64,000 nucleotides of DNA from Phorcus lineatus (lineage: Eukaryota > Mollusca > Gastropoda > Trochida > Trochidae): NCBI GenBank assembly GCA_921293015.1, contig OV121096.1, positions 11,907,000 to 11,970,999 on the forward strand, given 5' to 3'. The notes beneath the pieces were generated by a model. The model did no database searches. It was not told the origin of the DNA and saw nothing but the letters and a program-made list of their open reading frames with translations. Shown piece by piece: positions 34,201-46,412 of this stretch (positions are counted from its first letter, which is position 1; the number at the start of each line of letters is the position of its first letter). Position numbers and translations under genes: made by a program.

Positions 34201-37200
34201 ATGCGTCTGATTTGTCTTGTGTCCGTCCTTGCAGGTAAATATCCTTTACATCTGAAAACTATCTTATTTTTAGATTGAGCAGCACTAATCCCGATTACAT
34301 ATTATTAAGAATTATATCTTCACAACCTTTATCCTATTTCCATGGTATCATAAAAATATGTTGCTTTTTTCCAACACAAAGTATTTAAGTAAGTCGATGA
34401 TTAAGGTCAAATGCACTTGTGATGCTGTTATCCAAACGATAATGTATTCGCACTTTGGAAGGCATAGATATACATGTATGTCACCTGTACATCATAAACA
34501 GACATGAAACAACCAGATGTTCTATTTATGAGCTTAAATTTCGGTTTCGAAGAAAAAATCCATGTGACAGTACTTGGAGCATCTTCCTACGCAGAGCTTA
34601 ATTATTGCCAGTCTCGAACTGTCCAAGTTAACCGTTGCTGCCCACCGAAGACTTTTCTGGCTTGATACGAGCGCCCCCTCTGGCGATTTTTAGTAATCTA
34701 CAGTAACCTCCTTTACCATGGCAAATCGGCGACGCCGTGTCATTTGCGATACAAACAAAATGGGCGCGCCCGTTGAAAGTGACCTGTTTGATCAGATTAC
34801 AAAGAAGTTTGGCATTGCAAACCTTTCAAACAAGGAGATAGAGTTCATAAATGTATTGAGGGACCAAAAGATGTTTTTGTTGTTGTAAGGACCGGGTGTG
34901 GAAAATATTTAACAATGAATGTGCCCCTATATTTTTCAAAGGAAAGTATGAAGGAGGTCCATGTTATTGTAGGATTTGCCATTATACATCAACAAAATGA
35001 GTGCAGTTTACACATTGTTGATTTTTTCAAATAGCCGCACAATTATAAAAAAATATGTGAAAATGCAATTCTATCAGGGGAGAATATATTTTTAGACATA
35101 CGATGAAAATTTCTTTTCTGTGCAATGTATAATTACAGAGGTGTCCCTATAGTTTAATAAATAAATTGATATCTGTAAACGAAACAAAGTAATATTATCA
35201 TTAAAAGAAATTAAATGTAATTTTTGTTCATATAAAGACAAGATAAAAGCATTTGTAAAACTAAAAAAAATACTGGTCCAAAAGTATGTTGTCTTAGGTT
35301 TTACCGGGCATTTATTTTTAGCGGGTCAGCTTTGACACCATTTCAACAAATTTATATTTTTTTACAATAAGTCTTATGTTAACATTTTAGTTATTTATTT
35401 CGGAATAATGTGAACATTGTATTCAATAATGTTTTATCTCTATCTTGAAATAAGATTTTTACAATTTATTCTAAACTTTGTAATATCCTCTTTATATATG
35501 GCAGAAAGGTAAATTTGTTTATTAGGATCTTATTTTTTTAAGTAAATGGAATGTTAAATTCATCACATGTGAAACCTTCAATGCATATTTCATGTGCACA
35601 AGTCTCATCATTGATTAACCAACTGTTCATATACACACGTACAAGTTCATATGTTCATATACAAAGGTAGTGACTGCAAGTAAAATGTATTCAATGTTTC
35701 GGTTCAACGGGTATTCAATAACATTTTTGCAAGCACAATTGACAAAGCAATTGTACTGTCAATTTTCTCGAGGTGTTTAAGTTTACCGAAGCATTTTAAG
35801 AAAACATTCTTTGACAGGCGGCTGTCCTATATAAGGTTGTAGCACAATACTTGCGCTAATTGACTATAAACATGAATGAACTTGAGCTTCCCTATCTAAC
35901 AACCTCAATATATATGTCAATAAGTTTTCAAAACAGAAAGATTTTTTTCACTCGCGACATAAAATGGTATATGTTGTGACTAATTAAAAATCCGAAATTT
36001 GAGAAATGTTAACAAAAAAGGTGTTGGATCTCAAAATTTGTTAAAACACTATTTCTTCTGGAGCCAAATTCCATGGTAAGGTTTAAGGTACACGAAGAAC
36101 AATGTAATCACACATCTCAAATCATGCATGATTATAGTATTGAAGTTTTATTCCAAAGGGCTACACCTTTATGATATAAATTACCTATGAGATTCGTTCA
36201 GTTTGATTGATCTGACCTTTAAGTTTTGTTTCACTTGGTGCTGTCCTAGATTTAAATTTGTCGTATTGGGCAACCTTTATTGTAGTCATTTTGAATATAT
36301 CTATTGTTGTAACTTAAGTTAAAAGACTGGACCCATATTTTCGAAGCTCTCTTAGTGCTAAGATTGTCTTAAGGCAATGTTAATGTATGGTACTTACGAC
36401 TATCTTAGCACTAAGAGAGCTTCGAAAATCTAGGCCCTGGTTCTTAAGGTATCTTTGTTTAACTTTGAAAAATAACAACGCTCACATTTCGTTATATATT
36501 GACTTCAGTTTAAAGTATAAGTAAACAGTCAATCCGTAACTTAAAAAACTATGATCAAATGCTTCAAGGCAGTTTGGAAAAATATAGCAGTAGGCATATA
36601 TAAATATAGTAAATAAATCATAGTCTAGATTAGTGGCCGCGAAACTTTACCTATAATTCTGCATTCTGAGCACATATCATAATACATAACAATGATCATA
36701 TCAGATGACCGGTAAGATTGACGTTAATTAAGGAAGTTGCATAAGGTGAAATGTTTGTTTTCCATGGTTTATATGCTGTATTTTAACGTGTTGGAAAATT
36801 TATCTCAACACTCCGCCACCTCTCTTGTTTAATTTCGTATCACGTTCAAAATAACGGAGATTTATAATGAGTATTTTCAAAATAAATCTCGAAGATCATT
36901 TTTTAAGTTCGGACAAAATTCAGATGCACCTTCGTGGCTTGAACTGACATATGCTGCAAGTTATTTGAGAATCATTAAGTTGTATTAGTATCTAACAATG
37001 GTTCAAATATGTTAATTAATAATTGACATGAATCGCAGTGGTAACAATTTTAAGCTTTACATCAGTTCAAAAAGTAGAAGAAGCAGAAGCTAGGAAATAT
37101 TATATATATAAAGTCATTCCTGCAAAACTAGAAAACGTTTTTTGCTATGTTTGGCAAGAGGTCATCGGCGTTTGTCCTTTTGACATTGCCTGTATTAGTG

Positions 37201-40200
37201 TTGTCATTTTGAAAAAAATTAGTATTGACGCAGACTGTAACTAATAGACTCCTAGAGCAAACATGTAAGGCCAGAAGACCTGCCAGAGTAAACTATGGAA
37301 TGGCAACACCCGTCAGTGCCGTAACTTTTCTCAAACTCTCCGGCTTTACGTCTAAGATGGGAAATGATAAAGATGATTGTACGTGGCGCCTACTGGACGA
37401 AGATTTTTTCCATTTAAGGCTATAAACATATGTTAAAAGTGTTAAAACGAAATTGAAAATAATTTGCTACCACATGTTCGGCATTATATTATCTTTGCAA
37501 TACGACAACACACTTCAATTGAGCTCGAAAAAGACGGAAGGTAAAGAAAAGATGTCTGATCCTGCAATGAATCCGAAACCGAATCCAATCGACCATGTGT
37601 GAAATCGTCTTGACAGTGAAATCAGACGAGTAGATTGTCCTTATGCTATAATGGATCTTTCAATTTTCTTGTAAATATAGTGAAAAACAGGCCGTGTATC
37701 GTGCCATTCAAGCGAATCATTTGCCCTGAAGTTTCTTACGTTTGGTCTAATGCAAAAAAGTAACTTCGTTATCTTTGAATCGTTTAATGTCAAAACACTT
37801 TGATGCATGAATATAAATCGCCTTTACAGTTAACAGTCGTATTCCCCCTTATGCAGAGAATAATACACTGCTATGGATATCTTATTTAGCTCATTTATAT
37901 CTACTGCGCGCATTAATCTTTACCAGCAAACAATTACATGTATGTCGATCATTTAATCACTGCACTTAACTTGAGACCTTAACAACAAACCTGAGACAAG
38001 TCTCCACAAACATTTGCACCTTATAAACTTTAGTAATAACCATGGTTACATTTAAACGGGATCATTATAATTTCACCATACTAACATTCTGCCAGATTTA
38101 TTTCATTTTATTCCAGCAATATTTGCAACGGCAACTGGAACAAGTTGTGTTAGTGAAAATAGCTGTGGCACCGGTATGGTTTGTGCTGGACCAGACGGCA
38201 CCAAAGTTTGCGCCGGTAACTATGCATCTCTTTTCTTTACGTAAGTAATTACTATAGATAGTACTTCAAATGACATAACCGTTAACAATTGTTTAATTGT
38301 GTACGGGATGCTGGTGAAGGTAGAAGCAAGGTATATATGTAGTGTTAACACAATCCATTTACAAATTGATCCCAATGTTTAGAACAATACATCTTTTTGA
38401 TGAAATGGTGACTAATTCAAAGTTTCCCAAAATGATTTTACATATGAATTCAGTTAGCCATACTTAACATTAAGTAGCTAAAACAGCTGCTGAATGTTAG
38501 TGGGGCGACATCACAGTCATCTGTAAAGAACTAAGTTGTTATCTTAAACTTTGACGTCCTCAGACTTTATCTAGTGATTCATGTAATAATGATAGACATG
38601 TCTCTTAAACAGCGGTTTAATGACAACTACAAAATGTAATTAACCTTCTCCTGCTCTAAGGACATTTTTGTTTTGAGATTTAACGCGTTAAAATGTCAAC
38701 GAATCGGTTAAACAAGATGACATAAACATACATAAGAAGCAGTTACCCTTTTACTTGATCAAACAAGTGTCTTTTATTAATCTTGATCTCTGTCAAGCCA
38801 TTTTAATACTAAAACATTTCCTTTTGTGTTTTCAGATGACCCTTGTAAACAAGGTAGCCCATGCGGTGCGCACGGAGACTGCACACCCGACTTAACAAAA
38901 CAAATACCATCTTCAATATGCACATGCAGAGATGGGTATGGAGGGGGAACATGTGCAGATGGTGAGAATTCGATTGTCACTAATTAAAGGTTTTACGTCA
39001 ATCAAAGATGGCTTTAAAAGTACTCTTTGTTTGATTCAAATAAGATAGTTTATTTTCATCCATTCATCCATCCATTCAAATATACCATTCATGCATACAA
39101 ACATACAGTTTACTTTTGTGTTGATTTGATATACTTAACCTTTCTTAACAATACTGAGCGAACAATCATATGATCTAATTTACCTATAAGGACACTAGTG
39201 CTTTAAAGAAAGTATACCATTTGACCAAACATGGAGAATAAAGGTAAGCAAAAATAGAAGAGCATTTGTTCAACATAAACAGAGTAGTTAATTCTACAGC
39301 AAACGTACACAACTTCAATTTAAATAAAGTCGAAAGTAACGTTTGACAGAAACCATCAGACAAGTGCTATCATTATCTATAGTTTCACAGATTCAAACAT
39401 GTTTGCATTTCTTGTACAATGTCATCAAATTTTAAAATGACAGTGTGAGGGACACCAACATACCCCAATTCAAGAATATCAATTGACAACGTAAAACGAC
39501 GGTTGACGGCGGACGTGACATGATGCCATTAATGTATAAAACAGTATTCCAGCTGTTGAGTGGTGACAGGTGGAAGTCTGAGGATTTGTCAAGAAAAGTA
39601 GTCCCATAAATATTCATGTCTGGTCACAGAAAATAAACGAAGTTGGCGTGATGCGAAAGGGCGTTTGTCCCTGTTAAGCTGTGTGATTGCCTTGCATTAC
39701 AGTGTTAGTAGACACTCCAATGCGGTCAATACAAGCTTCATTTTCAAATCGCAACAGATCTCTCTTTACCCTATAACACTACAATATTCAAAGGTAAGGA
39801 CTGAACACTAAAGGGATTATAAGTCATTGACGCGTCTGTAAACACGTGTTTGGGTGTCAGTTCTTTGCAGATATAACCTACTCTCATCTATGAACCTCAA
39901 GCGTTGCACATTATCAAAATGGCAACGTCTTATCCTCCTGACCCATGTTTATTGACGTCGTCTTTTTGAAGAGTCAGATACGCTTTGCGGTAGGGTCAAT
40001 TTGCTCGAACCAAATCGCAGCGTAGTCCAAACATATCTACTTATGTACTACTTGAGGTGTCCCAGTGCCGTAGATGATGTTGCAGTCACAAACGTTTTCC
40101 CAGATAAAGATCAGATCAGCAGGCGTAATCACACGTGGTCGACCAGTCATTGGATTGCCAGCTGAATGGACTGTATTTCTAAGTGCTGTTTTGTACCAAC

Positions 40201-40813
40201 AAAATACGCATTTCATGGTAAATCAAAAAAAGCGAATTTCGGATTTTACGTTAACGTTATTTTAATGTCATGTGGTACCTTGTATCGATCTTTGCTTGCA
40301 GACAGGATTTACACACTTTTCTTTACTTGTGACACAAGGCTCTATATGAATTATTTTTATTTGTTTGAACGTTTTAGAAATTGTTTTATGTAATTACTTT
40401 CTATTGAGTACTTTAAACAATGAACTGAGAAAAAAGCTACAAGGAATGAGATGATTTAACACCTGATGGTTGTTAAGCGTGTTTGAATATTCTACATGTA
40501 TCTGATAATGAAATTCTATGTATTGTTCAAGCCAACAACTCCATGATTTTTAATATCGTTGCAAGGGTGTTTTGGATATTTGTGTTTTACATTTAATTAT
40601 GCAATATTACAGATTAATTATGTTTATTTGTAAGCCCCAAAGAGATTTTTTAATATCAGTTCACCAATTTCATACACATATTATAAATTTTACAATTACA
40701 GTTCCCGAGTGTACCACGTCGACAGACTGTGCTGTAACTGCTAAACCGGAATGCAAAAAAGAAGACGGAAAACAGTCTGTGTGTGTAGCAAGTGAGTGAT
40801 TCTTAAACAGTCG

Positions 40814-40862
<49 letters not shown>

Positions 40863-43800
40863 CTTGCCCTGTTGAGTACCCTGTTTTAAACATGTATTAA
40901 ATGTTTGCATTTCTGTAACCCATGATACTGTATCTAATTCGTTTTTATGTGTGAAATCTTTTTGACTGAAACTAGAATACAAAATCTTAACATAATAAGT
41001 ATTTTCTCACTCATATGACTTTATTGATAAGCAAGAAGATAAAAAATAGTTCGGAGGATGGATTCTAAAATTAGAACTGAGTAACGTAGTTTCCTATCTT
41101 TGGATGATGATTTTCAATATTGAGATCTAACGGTGTTACAGTCTTTCATCCAAAATCTTAATGAAATGAATACTAGAGAATAAATATCCAAATCAAATAT
41201 GATTGAAATTGGTGAACATTTCGTACAAATGAATGTCAAGGCCATTGTTATGGCCGACAAGACAATCGCAAAGCAGATGATTTTTTATATAATGTCTGCT
41301 AGTACTTATAGAAATAATAATTAGGTGCTGTTCTCATATTGTGAACATGTAGTTCGATGTCGCCGATCGAATCGAGCTCTACATTGGTGTTGTCACCATT
41401 GCTGGAATCAATTACGATGTTAAACGGTGAGTTTTTGCTGTTTTTCGTGAGTGGAGATTTTGGCTTGAAAATCTGGCGGTAGCGATTTTCGGGGCGTCGT
41501 TGCATGTAACTTTTGAAATAATTACCCGATTTTGACAATCCATAGCTCGTTGTGTAGGGAAATCATTTAGCTTTCGAATCGTAGTGAACAATTTGTCCAG
41601 AAAAATTATTTTGGGTGCGAAAACTGACTTTGTTCGAGCATGGGGTGGTTTGGTCGTTACATCCCTTTCTTTTTATATAGTAGCAGGGTAGGGTCTATGG
41701 GTATATATGTCTTTCTAAAGCTATTTCTAAGCGATAAACGCCCCTGTGATTCTTTGTGCATATGGTTCATTCCCAACTGGTGGTATGACATCACGAGGTG
41801 CCAGCGCACTGGGGCAATTGTAACCTATTAGTAATCCAACCTCACATTTGCTAATTGGCATCAAATGACCTGCAATTTCCTCCAAATGAACCACATTCTT
41901 GGCTTTTCTGGTGTTGGGATGTGGTTTCGGTTGGCTGGCATGACATCACGAGCATAGGCCGGAGGCAAAGAAATCTTGTAAGAGCTGTCAAATCCTCGTA
42001 CCTCCAAACCATCAATTTTCTTGCTCATTATCAGTTGGTCCTTTGCGAGCATAGTAGATAAGGCTAGCTTTACATCTGTGCCTTGTACATCTAAAGCTTG
42101 ACATATATCTTCCAGAATGAAGGTGGTATCTGACTGGGTGTCAAGCATGGCATATACAAGTCTTTCGTTCTCAGGGTTGTCTCGATGGGAAAGCCATACC
42201 GGTACTGTCAGGGTGCACTTGGCACCATTACTTTCCTGATGGCTCACTTCTGCTCTCGATGCAGTGGCCTTTAGATCGGTAAATTCTAACTAAAATGTTC
42301 AAAATGTCAAACAAATATTGTCTACAATATTAATTAAGCAATGTTCATTTCCTTTCCGGGTTTCACTTATCAATCCATGTCGAAGGGCCTCCCACAGTCA
42401 AGTGCTGCTATGCCGAGCGATGCTTGGCCAAACACAAAGGGAATTGGTGCCTCCCGCTGTCTGTCTGCTAACCCTTCACTGCATGTCGCCCAACTGTCCT
42501 CGTTATAACGCGTTCTCCTCGCTAACAAATTTATCACTGTGGAAGCTGCATGTATCCTCGTTATAAGGCATTCCCGCGCTCTTTAGCCCATCACTGTAGT
42601 GAAAGCAACTATCCTCGTTAAAACGCGTTTCACACAGACAATATCTCACTTGTCGAATTCAAAGGTCACATTACTAATTCACAAAACAGTATCTTATGCC
42701 ATTTCAAATCATATCCAATTGCACATTACTCACAGTTTTGTCCATTGAATTGTCCTTATAACGAAGTGTCCTTCACTGAGCACGAGATTATATAATGTAA
42801 CGTTAACGGGCCTTCCACACTACAGAAATGACTTGGTTTCCGGTTCACTGAAACCACCATGAAACGACATGGAAACCAGTATTTCCACTTGGTATCCAGA
42901 TAGATTTCTATAGTTTCATGTTGGTTTCCATGAAAACTGAAACCTACTTTCGCCCCAGATCCGGATGGTATCCATCACCGTTCTTTACACATTCTTCCAA
43001 GTAGAATCCACTTGGTTTCCGTGATTGAAGTTTCATGTTGTTTTCCATGAAACTGAAACCTACTTTTGCCCCAGATCCGGATGGTATCCATCACCGTTCC
43101 TTACACACCTCTCCGAGTAGGATCCACTTGGTTTCCATGATTTTAGTTTACTGTAGATTTCCACTTGGTTTCCTTGTTTAGTCAGTTTATTGTATGTTTC
43201 AACCTGGTTTCCATATTCAGGTTTATTGTAGGATTCAACTTGGTTTTCGTGTTTTGTTAGTTTTTCGTAGGTTTCAAACTGGTTTCCATATCCTGATATA
43301 TTGTAGGTTTCAACTTGGTTTCCGTGTTTTGTAAGTTTATCGTAGGTTTCAAATTAGTTTCCATGTAGTGTTTATTGTGTCTTATGTAGGTTGTACAATG
43401 AACAAACACATTAATTACCATAGAATATGTATTGCGATAAAGACAAAAAACATTCATGGAAAGTTAAAATACCTACAAGGTAAAATGTAAGTGTGAATTT
43501 ATGGTGGTTCACAGTGTATATTCATCCAAAGGTCCAAATTCCTCCTCTGAATAACTACAGACATGGTTATTGCACTAGAGAATTTATTTGTCATCACACA
43601 ATCTAAATCTATTGTATATCGCCATGCGTCACAGTTCTTTCCTTGCACCAACCAACTTTCATCAAAAGAAAAACAATGCACGGAATCCCAAGGGGAGTAA
43701 CTCAACGAATTATATCTAATGAATACCATAACAAAACATACTGCAGTTACAAAGGTGTTGAATCTCAAAATTTGTTAAAAAAGTATTTCTTCTGGAGCCA

Positions 43801-45296
43801 AATTCCATGGGAAGGTTTAAGGTACACGAAGAACAATGTATCACACATTTTAAATCATGCATGATTATGGTATTGAAGTTTTATTCCAAAGGGCTACACT
43901 TTTATGATATAAACTACCTATTAGATTCGTTCAGTTTGATTGATCTGACCTCTAAGGTAAGATAGTTTGTTTTCAACAATTCATCCATCCATTCAAATAT
44001 ACCATTCATGCATACAAACATACAGTTTACTTTTGTGTTGATTTGATATACTTAACCTTTCTTAACAATACTGAGCGAACAATCATATGATCTAATGTAC
44101 CTATAAGGACACTAGTGCTTTAAAGAAAGTATACCATTTGACCAAACATGGAGAATAAAGGTAAGCAAAAATAGAAGAGCATTTGTTCAACATAAACAGA
44201 GTAGTTAATTCTACAGCAAACGTACACAACTTCAATTTAAATAAAGTCGAAAGTAACGTTTGACAGAAACCATCAGACAAGTGCTATCATTATCTACAGT
44301 TTCACAGATCCAAACATGTTTGCATTTCTTGTACAATGTCATCAAATGTTAAAATGACAGTGTGAGGGACACCAACATACCCCAATTCAAGAATATCAAT
44401 TGACAACGTAAAATGACGATTGACGGCGGACGTGACATGATGCCATTAATGTAGAAAACAGTATTCCAGCTGTTGAGTGGTGACAGGTGGAAGTCTGAGG
44501 ATTTGTCAAGAAAAGTAGTCCCATAAATATTCATGTCTGGTCACAGAAAATAAACGAAGTTGGCGTGATGCGAAAGGGCGTTTGTCCCTGTTAAGCTGTG
44601 TGATTGCCTTGCATTACGTCAACGTCTTATCCTCCTGACCCATGTTTATTGACGTCGTCTTTTTGAAGAGTCAGATACGCTTTGCGGTAGGGTCAATTTG
44701 CTCGAACCAAATCGCAGCGTAGTCCAAACATATCTACTTATGTACTACTTGAGGTGTCCCAGTGCCGTAGTTGATGTTGCAGTCACAAACGTTTTCCCAG
44801 ATAAAGATCAGATCAGCGGGCGTAATCACACGTGGTCGACCAGTCTTGGCTTGCCAGCTGAATGGACTGTATTTCTAAGTGCTGTTTTGTACCAACAAAA
44901 TACGCATTTCATGGTAAATCCCAAAAAGCGAATTTCGGATTTTACGTTAACGTTATTTTAATGTCATGCGGTACCTTGTATCGATCTTTGCTTGCAGACA
45001 GGATTTACACACTTTTCTTTACTTGTGACACAAGGCTCTATATGAATTATTTTTATTTGTTTGAACGTTTTAGAAATTGTTTTATGTAATTACTTTCTAT
45101 TGAGTACTTTAAACAAGCCCCAAAGAGATTTTTTAATATCAGTTCACCAATTTCATACACATATTATAAATTTTACAATTACAGTTCCCGAGTGTACCAC
45201 GTCGACAGACTGTGCTGTAACTGCTAAACCGGAATGCAAAAAAGAAGACGGAAAACAGTCTGTGTGTGTAGCAAGTGAGTGATTCTTAAACAGTCG

Positions 45297-45366
<70 letters not shown>

Positions 45367-45418
45367 TCTCTCCCTCTCACTCTCTTTCTGACTCCCTAAA
45401 TCTCTCTCTCTCTCTCAC

Positions 45419-45499
<81 letters not shown>

Positions 45500-46335
45500 C
45501 TCTTGCCCTGTTGAGTACCCTGTTTTAAACATAGAAGAATACCTTAAATGTTTGCATTTCTGTAACCCATGATACTGTATCTAATTCGTTTTTATGTGTG
45601 AAATCTTTTTGACTGAAACTAGAATACAAAATCTTAACATAATTAGTATTTTCTCACTCATATGACTTTATTGATAAGCAAGAAGATAAAAAATAGTTCG
45701 GAGGATGGATTCTAAAATTAGAACTGAGTAACGTAGTTTCCTATCTTTGGATGATGATTTTCAATATTGAGATCTAACGGTGTTACAGTCTTTCATCCAA
45801 AATCTTAATGAAATGAATACTAGAGAATAAATATCCAAATCAAATATGATTGAAATTGGTGAACATTTCGTACAAATGAATGTCAAGGCCATTGTTATGG
45901 CCGACAAGACAATCGCAAAGCATGTTGTTTCACTTGGTGCTGTCCTAGATTTAAATTTGTTGTATTGGGCAACCTTTATTGTAGTCATTTTGAATATTTC
46001 TATTGTTGTAACTTAAGTTAAAAGACTGGTTCTTAAGGTATCTTTGTTTAACTTTGAAAAATAACACATTTTGTTAGATATTGACATCAGTTTAAAGTAT
46101 AAGTAAACAGTCAATCCATCAAATGCTTCAAGGCAGTTTGGAAAAATATAGCAGTAGGTATAAATATATAAAGTAAATAAATCATAGTCTAGATAAGTGG
46201 CCGCGAAACATGTTCTTATAATTCTGCATTCTGAGCACATATAATAATACATAACAATGTTCATATCAGATGACCGGTAAGATTGACGTTAATTAAGGAA
46301 GTTGCATAAGGTGAAATGTTTGTTTTCCATAGTCG

Positions 46336-46412
<77 letters not shown>

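Larger units (their letters stand above)
43961..45920 (+). repeat. Exon-bearing duplicated unit, copy 2
   Basis: Same order as copy 1: Tc1 relic without its DES region (44342-44870), exon 45185-45274 with intact acceptor (TTACAG) and donor (A|GTGAGT), then a much longer (CT)n array (about 45299-45497). Inserted within a copy of intron-1 DNA. Confidence 0.85.

Noticed and set aside
38777-38980. Minus-strand open frame over the EGF exon
   Set aside because: Antisense of an exon with clear EGF cysteines and GT-AG sites on the plus strand.
41899-42247. BEL/Pao protease considered as a host aspartic protease
   Set aside because: The block order (VPVWLS, DTQSD, then GYNC and PPVGNEP) matches retroelement polyproteins, with a frameshift.
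45279-45572. Ser-Leu repeat protein
   Set aside because: Microsatellite translation immediately after an exon donor.
40800-46410. CRISPR-like regular repeats
   Set aside because: The regularity is simple (CT)n repeat and large-scale duplication; no spacer structure, and the genome is eukaryotic.
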